Below are positions 1-13,116 of a stretch of DNA of 64,000 nt, piece by piece. The translations under genes and the position numbers were made by a program. Source of the DNA: Rhyacophila brunnea (lineage: Eukaryota > Arthropoda > Insecta > Trichoptera > Rhyacophilidae); assembly GCA_022495005.1 (NCBI GenBank), contig JAGYXB010000046.1:372001-436000 (forward strand). Direction: 5' to 3'. Positions within the stretch are counted from its first letter, which is position 1. The number at the start of each line of letters is the position of its first letter. The notes under the pieces were generated by a model. It saw only the letters and a program-made list of their open reading frames with translations, was not told the DNA's origin and made no database searches.

Positions 1-235
1 ATTCTTTTAACCATCTTTAAGCAGGATTGAATTCATTTTCAGTTAATTCTGTTTTGTATGGAAAGTTATTTCAGAAAAATGACATTTAAGTATTCTGTAT
101 TTGTTTGTTTGTTTTTTTATTTATTTACTTCAAATCAAGTACAAGTTTGAGCATATTGAGCATATTAATTCAACAGAAAATTTAAAAATGTTGTATATAA
201 AAAGTTCTTTTTATCTTGTAATTATTATTACTATA
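1..235 (-). repeat. Family A repeat, copy 1 (cut by window start)
   Basis: Matches the eight other family A copies on the minus strand, ending in the shared border that reads AAGTTCTTTTTATCTTGTAA. The other half of the element lies outside the window. Its middle differs from most copies but resembles the copy at 52049, including a T-rich stretch followed by TTTGAGCATATTGAGCAT, so these two belong to one subfamily. Confidence 0.75.
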
Positions 236-1392
236 AGACTGGGGTTGGTAAATAATGTTTAACGTAGAAGACGCCAAATGATAGTTATATACCACAGAAC
301 AGCTGATAATAAATAGAATTTCGATAGGATATATACCAGTGGTGAAGGGTGACTTTTTGAAAGAGGTAGGCTGTGGGACTTACCATGCTTGTCAGATATA
401 TTTGCGGGAAATAAAAAGATAACCCAATATTACTACTGATGAATAGGTACGCTAAAACGAAGAAATTTCAAAAGCCTAATTGGTTTGTTATAATTAGATA
501 TTAAAAATAAGCAATTAGTTTGAATTACTTATGTATGTTCCTAAACATTTATAAACATAACATACGCTCAAAATATATTACCTATCATCTATGAAAATAT
601 CCGTTGTTGTATATATATTATGTTCCATAACAATTTATAATTTAACCCGTAAAACTAGACATTTTAAAATACTTCTATATTTAAAACACAGACTAAGGTA
701 GGTACAATATCAGATATCTAAATTATCTAATGAGTGAACTAATAAATAAATAAAAATTACGAAATAAATTATTTTATATTTTTAACAACAATCGATACAT
801 ATTTATGTGATTGAATCCCATAGAAATTATTTTTTAAATTATCTTCTTATTAATTATTATGAATAAATGTGCTCTCGTGACGTAAGCGCTAACGAAACAG
901 CTTGTACATTTGTATGCGGGACGCCAGACATTTTGAAATAATGAGAAAAAAACTTCATATTGAAAAACCCGTCGATTCACGCGAAAATAATCCTATACAA
1001 TATGTGAAGCGAAACGCGGTGTGTTCTATTTTTTTAAACTTTCGAGAGATGCCATAGATGGTGCTTATTTAAATATGGGAAAATATCGTAAAATTATGAC
1101 AATTATACGATAGATGTCTTTGGGCATATTGAATATATTATTATTTGTGGTTATATAAATACGTCAACATGAAAATAAAAATTATTTTTCTTAAGAAGGT
1201 AGGCTTTAAATAATCGCCTAGTATGGAGTCTTCGCCACTGCTATAATATACCAACATGGTAAATTTTGACGCAGGGTTTTGAATGTGCGAGTGTCCTACG
1301 AAAATGAACCACGCATTATTATAGACGTGCAAAAGTGTGTGTAATACACCAATATTAAATTAGCGTCAATGCATAAAAAAGAGCAGTAGAGT

Positions 1393-1531
1393 CTGTCTTC
1401 TATAAGCTGGCGTGCCGGTCCCCCCCCCCGCTTCAGCATCCATCTCGTTCCCAGCATTGAAAACTTGCAACAGTTGAACGCGATGGCACAATGTATTCCG
1501 TGTGACGTGTACGCCAGTTTATAGAATACAG
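1393..1531. repeat. Short inverted repeat with C-run
   Basis: The 21-base arms at 1393-1413 and 1511-1531 are inverted copies with about two mismatches (core TTCTATAARCTGGCGT). The spacer of about 100 bases contains a run of about ten C. The size and terminal arms fit a tiny MITE, but no target duplication or second copy was found. Confidence 0.45.
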
Positions 1532-1676
1532 TCAGTATTCGATGAATGACGTATTCTTGACAAGTGTTTAGATTTATCACGTATTCGTAATTAGTCGAGA
1601 TCGGTTGCCTGCTTCTCCTTACCCGTTATGTATTTCAGTTCCCATTATTTCTGAGTTCCCTGCTATATATAGATAC

Positions 1677-1960
1677 CAGTGGCGGCCGGTGGTTTCCAAA
1701 ATTGCTTTCATTGGGGGTGCACTCAAAATTTTCTTACCTTATTTAAAAAGCATATCAATTCAGCGTTGTTTCTGTTTAGCGAACACCTCAATCACTTCTC
1801 ATTAAAGTCTTGAACTGTTTGTAAAAGTTTTTTCTCAATGCTTAACACAGGTAGACATGTCAGTCCTGATTCATGGTAAGTATTTCTGAAAGACGATTTA
1901 ATTCTTTTAATGGTTGAAAAACACTTTTCAATTTCCACAGATGTCATAAGACCATCCTTT
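1677..1960 (-). mobile_element. hAT transposon remnant, 3' end with dimerisation domain
   Basis: Read on the minus strand, this segment encodes a decayed hAT C-terminal dimerisation domain: a piece like TSVEIEKCFSTIKRIKSS, then LSIEKKLLQTVQDFNEK and a stop. It ends at a terminus that reads CAGTGGCGGCC on the + strand from 1677, as in hAT elements of the ZMYM1-like group. The same protein region and terminus occur in the relic at 17349-18676, so the two are related families. No opposite end or 8-bp target duplication was identified. It is a dead fragment. Confidence 0.7.
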
Positions 1961-2011
1961 TTTTATTCTGACTCTTATTATTATTATTGATAAAGTCTAC
2001 GTTTACCGACA

Positions 2012-2131
2012 TCATTTTAAAACACATACACTTCACTGATTGAACTATAATTATAAGTATTAAGTATTATAAATCTTTTATTCAAAATTTATCATTTTAA
2101 AACACATACACTTCCCTGATTAAACAATAAG
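2012..2131. repeat. Two-copy tandem duplication
   Basis: A stretch of about 40 bases containing CATTTTAAAACACATACACT occurs at about 2012 and again at about 2091, with a few differences. The copies are 79 bases apart, next to the hAT remnant. Confidence 0.6.
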
Positions 2132-4330
2132 TATATATAATATTGTTATGAATTTATTTTTATGAACAAAACTATCGAAATAACGTGACAAAACACCGAA
2201 AAAAGCCGACTATAACGACGACCACAGAAATCATACTGAATTGTATGTAAGAAATAATATTTGAAGAAAATATTAAAAAAACAAAACTATCGATTGTTTT
2301 GAATAGGTAGGTACGTATTTTTCGACTCTCGACAAATCGTCAGTTTCTTCGTCTACAAAAAGCAATAAAACTCCAGCAAAATGCTTGCATTGTTAAAAAT
2401 ATGACATCATGTTATACATATTCACTCACTATGAGAAAAAACATGGTAACAGAGATTTTAATTTTTTATAAATTATATTCAAATATTTGCAAATATAGAA
2501 GGAATAAAGGATCGATCCAAAATATTTATGTTGATAATCAATTTTTATTCAATACCAGCCTATTTTCAATGAATTTATATGAGATTTAAATAAAAAAAAA
2601 TCTATTTCTTTATCAATCCTGCTAAATCTCAGTTACTATATTTTTCCGCGTAACTTTTGAGCTGCGTCCCTAATGGTCATAAAATTTTATGTATTCATGA
2701 GTTATTTATCGTTTTCACGTGTCGGCTTGAACTGTTATTAACCAATGTAATATGAACGGCAAACTAAGATCCATATTTGTGCGTTCCGACGAGCGCACGA
2801 ATTCGGTGACTGTTTACTGAGTATATGCTTTTCGTATAAATTTACATGGATTAAATTGCGATAAACGAGTGATGACTTATGAATAGCATTGTTGCACATT
2901 GAGTGATGTTTAGGAAAAAGCAGTGCAGCGCACATGCATGGTGTTAGAGGAGCCGCAGCTGATAGATACATATTATTTTAATGGATGTTAACAGTCAACA
3001 TAGCTAACAGCGATAACTGGAAAGAAGAAGAGAAAGAACACTCGTATTTTGGAAATCTTCGTATCTTCATTCTACAGATCGTTTATAGCAACACATTTAT
3101 TCTTTCTCCAGCAATTTTGAAAATCCATAACTCTTTCTTTCTTATGTCCGGTAATTGCATTTCAATAGTACCCATGTCAATATCAAATAGAAGAAATGTA
3201 ATTAATAAAAAAAACCCAATTCATATTTCCCTCAGGCTTAAATAATAGGTACCTGTGATAAATTGGACGCATAGTAATTGGTGGTGTTTTTTTTAAATAC
3301 ATACTAATAAATGAATAACAGCGCGCGAGTACTAAATAGCCATAATACGTAGTTCGCGTTCGCGTTCCGTTCCGCGGTTTGCCGAACTCTGGACTAGAGT
3401 AAGTACCTACATATTTGTGGCAATTCATGTCAACAACGCGTCCACAGTCGATATTATTAATGGATATTAATTGATTAATATAATACTCGATTGATCGAGT
3501 ATATAATAGCTTACACATAATAATTGAGTTACAAGAATGTCTTCTTATTATCGGGGTGCATATTCTCCCTCACGCATGTAGATAATATTGAAATAAAACT
3601 TGCCTTATGTAATATATACATATTTAGCAAACACAACTACGCTTACTTACCAACTTACATATATAATTTCTCGAATTACAGTAGGTACACGTACTATCTC
3701 TTCACTGACCAGTAATTATCTTAGAATTACGATTGATATAAAATGAATTTAATGAAAAATGAATTCATTGCTATTTCGATAACCTCCATATAATTATTTA
3801 AATTATCGCCTTCAGATCTTACAATCAGCACAATTCAGAAACTTCCAAAAGTGTTTGATTCATGCACGCAATCTTGCGAACTGCAGCATAATGCATGTTA
3901 ATCCATACATTTTCATACTGTGCACAGTAAAACTATGCACGTGTAGTTTATTTTTAGGGCTGCGCCCTATATAGTAAATCGATAATTGTGATAAACGTTT
4001 TCTTAAATGTCATGACAGACTCGAATTGCTGTGAAACCTTTAAATACACTAACTTAAATCAATTTCTTATAAATTCGCGCGGAAAATTACGTACCCACCA
4101 ATGTAAGAATATTACATGAACTGACGGTGAAGTCTTAATACAAAACTTCCACGTGGCATGCATTAGACTGTATATCCATAAAATAACTAATAATGTGTGT
4201 TTACCGTTTATGTTATAGGTACCTAGGTGGATAATATCGAAGTGAAATTCTGTGCGTAACTTGAATATCGGAACACGAGGCAATTAAGGGCTTATTTGAC
4301 TTGGAAGTTTCCGCAAAGTTTCGCGCCGAG

Positions 4331-4506
4331 ATGGCGGCATCGCAGTTATTATGCTCTCATCTGTCCGCTGCAGTACTCTTGATACTGGCCGCAGCCTCTT
4401 CGGCGCAAATTGCAGGAGACTGGAAACCAGTGCGAAGGCCACAGTCATTGGGTGTTTCGACGTACCACGGCAATGCATTTTCCGGACAGCAAGACTTGGA
4501 GGATAG
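4331..4506 (+). CDS. Pentraxin-like secreted protein, exon 1 (signal peptide)
   Basis: First coding exon. The ATG at 4331 has a good context (GCCGAGATGG) and opens a typical signal peptide: a short N-region, the hydrophobic core AAVLLILAAASS at about residues 13-24, and a likely cleavage after SSA at residue 25. The mature start is about QIAGDWKPVRRPQSL. The exon gives residues 1-58 and the first two bases of codon 59. I place the donor at 4506/4507 (ATAG|GTTCGT), because only this phase joins exon 2 in the frame that carries the pentraxin domain. A GTAAAC four bases later would put exon 2 out of frame. An intron of 8.6 kb follows. The minus-strand frames over this exon are shadows. Confidence 0.85.
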
Positions 4507-6547
4507 GTTCGTAAACAAACTTTTAGAAAATAAATTTGAATCAATAATGTGAAAAATGAGGCATGCAATTTGAGATAATTTCTTGATAATTGACATTTTA
4601 AGGCATGTTATTAATCAATACGTATTTAAAACAATAAAAACAAAAACATTTTTATAGTAAACTTACAATTTAAAATATGCTATAAAAGTGAATTCACTTA
4701 AAGACCCCATCTTATTATTACATTATTATATATTGTATATGACCAAGACAGAAAATATATTTTTGAAAAAAAAATAATGATTTTAATCTAATCATATTTT
4801 TATATAAAAAGCTCGATTTGGTAAAAGGATTTCGTAATTATACATATAATAAATTCTGGAAAATGAACGTGTTGCTTATTTAATGTATATTTGGATACAG
4901 ACAATGGACCTATTAGTTAAAACCGTTTCCGGTTAAAAATCTGTTAAGAAGCCTCTTCAGAAGGTATACTAAATCTATAATAGATAGTAGAGCCAATTAT
5001 GATGATAATGATGATTGACAATAGATAAAATAGTATTTAATGAAAAAAATCGTTGGTTAAAAGAAATAACAAACATATATAATTAATAATTTTACCATAG
5101 TGTATTATTACTAGACACCGGACATCTGGAGTCCTTTTTTTTTGGGACGGACTCGAATATTACAACATTTTTTAATTAAAAAATGCGTTAATAATTTATG
5201 GAACCTATGTTTTTCAGAAAATTAAGTTGTACGATGTAGTAGGTACAATGAAATATGAAATAATTGATATTGATAATATGTGCAAGAGACTTTATCGATA
5301 CTTAATTATATAGAAACGCTGCTATTAGTAGATATACTATACTATTTAGAGAAATTAATGAAGCGCTTACGTATAGAGTGGAAGAATTAGTTGTTAATAG
5401 TAATATCTATAATATTTAATAATATTCCACTTTTTATATACCTATTATTGAAATCAAAGTTTAAAATTTCTACTAAACTACTTTTATTTTCACTATCAAA
5501 TAACAAATCACACTTGCTCCCATAATGAGAAGGACCTGACAGCTAGCGTATTATTAAAATCGTACCAAATCTGAATGATTTCGTATATTATGTTGATACT
5601 ACGAAAATATATAATATGAAAACATATTATTATATTATATGGATTTATGGATGGGTAAAATGGGGAATATCGGACCTACGTGGTTAATGAAACCCTTTAG
5701 AAAAAGTTTCGTACGAAAGATACTTTAAATCGTACTTTGGTGTTTCAAGCAAGTGGTTGGACATATTGAGATATTCAATTTTAATATATAGGTACTGATG
5801 TTGTAATGTTTTTTTTGACATTTTAAAGGCCATTTTCAAACACTTTATATTCATCATGCAAAATATGTAAGTACATGCGTTTTCTGTTAATTGCTACTCC
5901 CTAATACTATAAATTATATATCATAGTATTATTTCAATGAAATATATAAACCCGATATAATTATTTATTTCGGAAGTTATCAAAATGATACAATCATAAT
6001 TAGTCGACATTGATACATTGTGTATATATAGTACCTAATACCATTGATAATAAATTATTTTATCAAGAAAATATTAGATATAAATAGGTATAACACAGTT
6101 GCAGTGCCTACCATTTGCCTTAACAAGTTGACCTTGGTTCTAATAGTTCATTGCTTTATCCAATCTGGGAGTTCACACATGAAACTATAATTTGATGTAG
6201 GAATAGTAATATGGTAGAAAAAGCAAAAAAAACTTAACCTGCGCGTTTGTTAACTGATCTACGTATTTTCTTAAAATCCGAGATCACTTCAGTTTTGACG
6301 ATTATGGATTATAGCTTAAAATTGTTTATTTGTTTTTATTTAGTGAGTAGGTATATTTCGTGATATTTCACATTAGCTGGTTCCATTGTTTACGGGAAAT
6401 GACGATTTAACGGGCTTACCTATTGAATCTATTAATAGTATGCAATATATTCATTACGGGGTTTTCACAAACACTTCAGATAATCAAAATTTGTTTTTTA
6501 CTTGATCCTTTACTAATAGGTAAGAAGGTTTTAACAATCTTTTATTA

Positions 6548-6720
6548 TGTCAATGTGCATTTACGATCGGTGAGTGCGCATAGTGCACGAAGAAGCCAGA
6601 AGGCCATAAGCCAGAAGGCATAAGCCGGGTCGTAAATAATGACTAATAGAATACCTAGTACAAAACATAAATCAATTAGAATTTATTGATTAATATTTTT
6701 GCCACTCGTACCCGTTAGAT
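6548..6720 (+). repeat. 'TGCGCATAG' repeat, copy 1
   Basis: Shares GGTGAGTGCGCATAGT, then GGGTCGTAAAT and ATCAATTAGAATTTA in the same order with the segment at 51745-51905, and more weakly with 44233-44385. This copy carries a small internal duplication (AAGCCAGAAGGC twice). The family is not identified; the best copy (44308) contains a CTGAAGA...GAAAC pattern, as in hammerhead ribozyme cores of Penelope-like elements. Confidence 0.6.
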
Positions 6721-7749
6721 ATAGGGACCATTATACCACTTTCCTCTAGAAGGTGTATAAGGTACTTTTAAACACTTTGTACATTTTGCATTTTTGTTTA
6801 TTGTTATTAAATCTTAGTTGATATTATTCTTTTGACTTATTAACTTAAAAATAACAACAATGGATGAAATATAATATTTCTAAATATTATAATATGTCAC
6901 ATATATAATATTGTGTAAGTATATAATATATAATTATCAAGCCTCGATAGCGAAGGCTGCGTGACTAGCAAATGCACTTACGACCTATGTAAACCTGCCG
7001 CTTTGTAATTTTATTCTTGTAAATCCACGGTATTATAGATGGTTGCACTATTATATCTAAAATGTAAACATAAATTTATATGCAATATTGGTATATACTA
7101 CAGCTGATGATGATACATACTATCGTATGGAAAATAATTCATTTTTAAGTTGTGGGTTTCTTGTACGTATCATGCGACAAAAGCAATAAAATCGTCTTCA
7201 AGTTTTTGTCATTGGTCGGGAACCTTTTTTGATACATACACCTACGGCAGGTGAATTTTAAACACATCAAATTTTTCACAGTTTTGAAGTTACGCTATTT
7301 CTTAATGTATATAAACCAGTCATTTAATAAATAAGGACAAATATCACCAACAAGTTAGTTCAAGTAAACAATCGACTCCCACGTCCTCTATACTTAATTG
7401 ACTTTTTATGCAATAATATATACCTACCTATATTTTGTACTGTTATTCAATTGAAAATGTCCATTAGGATAAAATCGGTTGAATATCAACATTATGGAAT
7501 AAATGTGGAAAAGTACGAAAGTACATATTATAAAGTGTTTTAATGAAATATGTATCTAGGTACCAGTCGTTTTATGTGATGAATAGTTCTTTACACTTTA
7601 TAATATGTAAGTATTTAAATCAAATACATAATATAATCATATATCAGATAATTTCTTTTTAATAACAACATTTAAATATAATGCTAATTATGTCGAATGG
7701 CCACCTAATCGGCGCGCCTTTAGCGTACAATGTATTAAATGGGACGGCG

Positions 7750-8948
7750 GGACTTTTTTTAACGTTACACACCTACAAACTTACCTGTAGAATGGCCAAA
7801 AATGGAACTACGAATTACCATAGGACACCATTTTGAAAATTTCATTCGAATGTCAGATTTTTTCCAGTTACTAGTCTTGATTGGGTAGTTTTCGACAATG
7901 GCTCCATTTTTTTTGTAGTATTATTCCACTTTTATCAATAAATTAGGACCGGTTTCATCCGCCTCAGAGGGACATTTTCAACTGAATCTTCCCTTGTTCG
8001 GTTGAAAATGTCCCTCTGATGCGAACGAAACCGGTCCTAATTTATTGATTAAAAGTGGAATAAGTACTACAAAAAAATGCGTTTTTTTAATTAAACAACA
8101 ATAAATATTAACGTAATACAATCACTAAGTGAAAATCTGAAGTACTTAAATGGGGGACTTTTTTTTAACGTTACACACCTACAAACTTACCTGTAGAATG
8201 GCCAAAAATGGAACTACGAACTACCATAGGACGCCATTTTGAAAATTTCATTCGAATGTCAGATTTTGTCCAGTTACGAGTCTTGATTGGGTAGTTTTCG
8301 ACAATGGCTCCATTTTTTTGTAGTACTTATTCCACTTTTAATCAATAAATTAGGACCGGTTTCGTCCGCCTCAGAGGGACATTTTTAACTGAATCTTCCC
8401 TTGTTCAGTTGAAAATGTCCCTCTGATGCGAACGAAACCGGTCCTAATTTATTGATTAAGTGGAATAAGTACTACAAAAAAATGCGTTTTATTAAATTAA
8501 ACAACAATAAATATTAACGTAATACAATGACTAAGTGAAAATCTGAAGCAATATTATATTGCAAAACCTTTAGAAGAATGCAATTGCGGCTTACGCAATA
8601 CATAACATTATAATAGTAGGTTCAAACGAATATTTTCAGGGATGTCTCGCATCTACAGATGTACGCCACTGGTATATTAGTTGAAAATGTCCCTCTGATG
8701 CGAACGAAACCGGTCCTAATTTATTGATTAAAAGTGGAATAAGTACTACAAAAAAATGCGTTTTATTAAATTAAACAACAATAAATATTAACGTAATACA
8801 ATGACTAAGTGAAAATCTGAAGCAATATTATATTGCAAAACCTTTAGAACAATGCAATTACGGCTTACGCAATACATAATATTATAATAGTAGGTTCAAA
8901 CGAATATTTTCAGGGATGTCTCGCATCTACAGATGTACGCCACTGGTA
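7750..8948. mobile_element. Partly tandem hairpin element array (three units, last incomplete)
   Basis: Unit 1 starts at 7750 and unit 2 at about 8156, a spacing of about 406 bases. Each contains a near-perfect hairpin of about 80-base arms (7907-7987 with 7997-8077; 8313-8392 with 8403-8481) around AATTAGGACCGGTTTC. A third unit (8680-8948) has only the right arm and repeats the flank of unit 2 at a spacing of about 273. Units 2 and 3 both end in GTACGCCACTGGTA, which reads TACCAGTGGCGTAC on the other strand, a hAT-like terminus. The array probably arose by duplication of a non-autonomous foldback element; no target duplication was found. Confidence 0.75.
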
Positions 8949-11176
8949 TTTTGAAGATGAAATTTCTTACGATCGATTTGATGAAATTCTTCAATGTCAA
9001 TAGTTTATAATCAAATAGACCAGTTTAGGCAGAGCATCCTCAAAATACTTAAATATCTAAAGAAATAAACAAGTAGGTATGTGACTTTTTTATCGATATG
9101 TAGGTACGGTATTGTTGCTTGGTAATACTAATAGGTATCAATATGATACATTTAGAACATAAAACGGGTCAGCGGAAAAAATCTTCCAATATTTGTATTT
9201 ATATTAGTGGTAGGTACGCAAAAGCTATTCGATATTTAATTATGAAAAAACATATTCTACACGCATTTTATAAATATGGTTTACCATTACTTACCTGCAA
9301 TAAAACAAACCATCAATTTTGTAATGCGACCTTTTTAATTGCATTTTGCGAATTTGAATTCGTTTGTGGTGGCCGCAAGTCGCGTTATAATATTGGCAAG
9401 ACGATTATCTTAATTACAATAATTACCATCGCACCTGAGCTGCCAGAAAAAACAACTGACTAATTGTAGAAATCCATACTAAGAATCATTTGGGCAAAAG
9501 TCTCCTTAGGATATTGGATTCGTCCACCAATTTAATGTGTTTTTTTATGGGTTGACGGTTAAAAACTCCAACAGGCCGGCCTTTAATTATTACATATTAT
9601 TGTTGTTGATGTTATTGTTATGGGTAAGTTCTCAAGTTCTCTGTCGAAATTGTCGAATTAATGAGATAATCAAATTTCACGGAAATACATTGTCCACGAA
9701 ATATTACTTAATGATAAGAGTGGAAAACAAAAAGAGATCCAGTTCATTTATATCTAAATCCACTTCAGTATACGGTAGTGTAGTGGATCGAGAATGGTTG
9801 AGATGATCATGAACTATGTAAAAGTAGGTACTATAAATAAAGATTATGTACTATTTATTCATCAAAAGTAATACTATCGACTGAGGGAAATTGAAATTGA
9901 TGAAGTTTGAATTTAAATAAGGGTAGGAGAAAAGAAAGATCATTGTCACATTAATTCAATTCTGAGATAAACTGAAAAAAAACAGCTATTTATTTGTTAT
10001 ATTATTTATTAAACTCGAAATTAAAAGTTCTTACATATCAGTTAAATATTAATCACAACCATAAATCACTCTGGTTAAATATATACTTTTGGAAAGAAAG
10101 AAAAAAAATATAAATAATATTCTTTCTCAAATGTTTGTGATATTGACATTTCTTTTAATTATCAATGTTTTCTTTCAGAGGTCAGTGTTTGAACAATGAT
10201 TTTTATATATTTTTTCTATGTATGCCGTCTAATAGTTTACAAAATTCTTCACAAGATGGCATCATTCACTCAATTTTCGATTTTTCTTTCCGAATTTATT
10301 CTAATTGAAATGAGTTTTGTACTATTGAGTATTTTTTGTGACCCAGGTTTCTCATTCCGACATGTTGTATCAACAGTATTACAAAAACAGTTAATTTCAT
10401 ACATTTCATACATGCCCACTATTAATACTATTGATACGAGATGCAGAAAGGGTAGCAAAACAAATATTTAAATAGAATAGTACAGACTTAAATCAATTGG
10501 AATACTCTTGTAAAATACTATTACTTCGTTGTAATATTTTATTTCCACTAACAACGATTGGCATCACAAAATATAAACGATATTAATATTATAAAATAAA
10601 TAATGTGTTTAATTTATTTCTCATCGTCAGTATATTCACATTAAATACAAAATGTTGTATTTCATAAATGTATTAATATTTACGATAGAATTAATTTATC
10701 TGTAGAAGCATTCAAAATTGATTTAGCGGTTAATGCAATCCATCATGCTCATCAGAACATTTCATACAGTCGAGTAAACAATGTATAAGATAATTTTGTA
10801 ATTCCTCCTCTTAAGCCATTAATTTAACCATTGCAAGGTGTATGTAGATTTAATATAGCAAAGAAGATGCTCATTAAAAAAATAATTATAACATTAATGA
10901 TTTTAAGCAAGCTACGTCTCAGGATAAAATTAATAATATCACCTATTTTCATTATAATATTGATGTTCAGTAAAAAGTAAACTGTTAACTTTTGAATTAA
11001 AACACTTGATGGGGATTTTTCAACGTTTTCAAGGTAAAATTGGTAGTTATAACACATCTAATATTCTGTACGTTGGAGCATTGAATTGATACTACTTATA
11101 TCATTATGACATATTGTGTTGTAATGTAATGCATAATTTATGCTATTTGACAGCGGGAAATAACCGTGTTATATGG

Positions 11177-11219
11177 TGGCCCTCGTAGTAAGGCAACGGT
11201 GTCCCGTTTGAAACGGGCC
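11177..11219. mobile_element. Harbinger-like terminal fragment
   Basis: Ends in GTTTGAAACGGGCC followed by TTA (11220-11222), which matches the tips of the foldback element at 26707-27047. It starts with GGCC and contains GGTGTCCCGTTT. Only about 43 bases remain, probably an internally deleted remnant. Confidence 0.5.
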
Positions 11220-11250
11220 TTAATCTGTCCATTATTTTATCAATAATGAA

Positions 11251-11750
11251 AATAATTACAAGATAAAAAGAACTTTTTGTATACCACGTTTTTTAAATTT
11301 TCTGTTGAATCATATAAACTTGACAATTCTATGTATTAATAATTTTGGACAAATAAGGGAATTGTCAACAAATCATTTTTTTGCTATTTTGCAACAAACA
11401 AACACATATAGAATACTGAAATGTCATTTTGATTTCCATAGTAACACACGTATATATTAATAATTTAGTTGCTAGGACCACACCCTTAGCAACCAATAAT
11501 AGTGGATTGGATTACGGATTTCTTCCGAAATAACTTTTCATACAAAACAGAATTAACTGAAAATGAATTCAATTCTACTTAAAGATAGCTAAAAGTATTA
11601 AAAGAATGCATTGGCATCGTGTTCTGATATATTCTAAAAGTTTCAAATGTCTAGCTAGTCGGGAAATTAGTAAAAAATCGATTGCAAGATTTGTACTGGA
11701 TAAACAACCACCGGACAAACAAAAATATAAGCTAAGAAAAACGTGGTAAA
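11251..11750 (+). repeat. Family A repeat, copy 2 (near full length)
   Basis: A reference copy of the family, about 500 bases. It starts with ATTACAAGATAAAAAGAACT, soon followed by TACCACG, and ends with AAAACGTGGTAAA. The TACCACGTTTTT near one end and the inverse at the other form short inverted repeats. It has no coding capacity; a conserved open frame seen in other copies (VATKLLIYTCV on the opposite strand) is a by-product of repeat similarity. Confidence 0.85.
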
Positions 11751-12270
11751 TTGGTGATAATGGAAAAAAAAATAATATCGCATGGTTCTTTTTACTCTAG
11801 GAATAATTTTGATTATCTGCAATGGAGCGTTTATTGTGGAATGTCAATAATGATTGATGTCAGGATGAGTGATTGCCCAATTTATATTATAATTGCGTAC
11901 AAATTCTGTTATCCGGACTAAACAATAATATAAGTAATCCGGATAACATGAAATCCGGCCAAACAATGTACACATTACATTAGGGAACGTTCCATTTGAA
12001 GCAATTATCAGCGTTCAGCCGTTTTCAATCTCATCCAACAGACGCTGGCAAATTTATTTACGGAGGAGTGTAATGATAAGTATGTACTAGTAAGCGACTT
12101 TAGAGACGGGATTACGACGCGTGGAATTAAATACAGAGTACTGAATAATTGTATTTTATTTCACAAAAATAAATTCAATTTCATGTAAAGTATTTTTTTA
12201 TAACAAACAAACAAAATACATTTCTTCTATTTGAAAAACGGTGAAAGAGTAAAACCACGAATTATTATTT

Positions 12271-12278
<8 letters not shown>

Positions 12279-12302
<24 letters not shown>
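12279..12302. repeat. AT microsatellite
   Basis: About twelve TA units, with a second shorter run at 12357-12370. Confidence 0.9.
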
Positions 12303-12388
12303 CATTCGAACGAAACCGTTAAAATTTATTTATTTATTTTAAATTTATTTAAAAAATATATATATATATAAATTAGTTACGAATCTTA

Positions 12389-12595
12389 GGGCCGTTTGAG
12401 ACGGGACACCGGTGTAGCGCTCATATATATAAGGAGGCCTTTGTATTCGAATAAAGGGGCCTTTGTATTATGTTTATGAACGCCTCAGAGCTAATGAGTC
12501 AACGCGTGTCCGGTACACTTTTCCGTCGGCCGCTACATTCTCAAGCCGCCAATACACGTGTTTTTATTACCGCAGCCAGTTTAATGTTCTAATTT
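12389..12595. mobile_element. Half copy of the Harbinger-like foldback element
   Basis: Starts with GGGCCGTTTGAGACGGGA directly after TTA (12386-12388). It then follows the inverted right half of the element at 26707-27047, including GTATTATGTTTATGAACGCC and TTTTTATTACCGCAGCCAGT, before stopping near its centre. The other half is missing. Confidence 0.7.
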
Positions 12596-13116
12596 ATTAA
12601 TATATTATGCGTCGAATCATTAGCTCCGATTTCTATTAGAAGTGAAATTCAAATTCCATCAAGTACAATCGGTCGATAGTATTATTGTTATATAATAGGT
12701 GTATATTTATTGTTAGTCTAACTTTGATTTATTATGGTTTTTATTGTTGTAGACTCGAATTGCTTACCTAATTAAAACACATTAAAATGTATTTGGTTAA
12801 AATAGATTATCTTTAAGCTATTTGAAATATATTATTGTTGTAAGTAATAAATTATACCATCATATCAAATAGTATTAATAAAATTAATTATTTAATAATA
12901 GTAAGAACATTCTCGGAACCCTCATATCAGGATGTCAGTCAGGATGTGTGGGATTAATTAGAAATATGAAGAGGTATATTAATATTGCGACAAGATGTAG
13001 GTGTGCTGTTTCTGTATAAAACGACCGCCAAATAATCTCTTAAGAAACCAATTACTACATTTATCTCCACGGCCAAATATATTATCAATAATCTATAAAT
13101 GTATTGTATACTACAG

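Larger units (their letters stand above)
1..4330. other. Upstream non-coding region of the pentraxin-like gene
   Basis: No supportable coding exon is seen here; open frames are under 115 codons and look random. It holds the end of a family A repeat (1-235), possible hAT-type tips near 329 and 1245, a small inverted repeat with a C-run (1393-1531), a minus-strand hAT remnant (1677-1960) and a short tandem duplication (2012-2131). From about 2140 to 4330 I recognise nothing definite. This stretch should contain the promoter and 5' UTR of the gene starting at 4331, but no TATA box or initiator could be picked with confidence. Confidence 0.6.
4507..13116 (+). other. Intron 1 (8.6 kb)
   Basis: Phase 2, from GTTCGT to CTACAG. 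It holds one copy of the 'TGCGCATAG' repeat (6548-6720), the hairpin element array (7750-8948), Harbinger-like fragments (11177-11219 and 12389-12595), family A copy 2 (11251-11750) and an AT microsatellite (12279-12302). The stretches 4510-6540, 6730-7740, 8960-11170, 11760-12270 and 12600-13110 hold nothing I recognise; their open frames are short and show no domain. Confidence 0.8.

Noticed and set aside
4507..4516. Alternative exon 1 donor GTAAAC at 4511
   Set aside because: It gives phase 0 and would translate exon 2 out of the pentraxin frame.
4284..4596. Minus-strand open frames over exon 1
   Set aside because: They are shadows of the signal-peptide exon; they contain no domain and the + strand frame is supported by splicing to the pentraxin exons.
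9119..9463. 114-codon + strand frame in intron 1
   Set aside because: No recognisable domain, no sensible splice context, and its length is not exceptional for a 64 kb AT-rich window.
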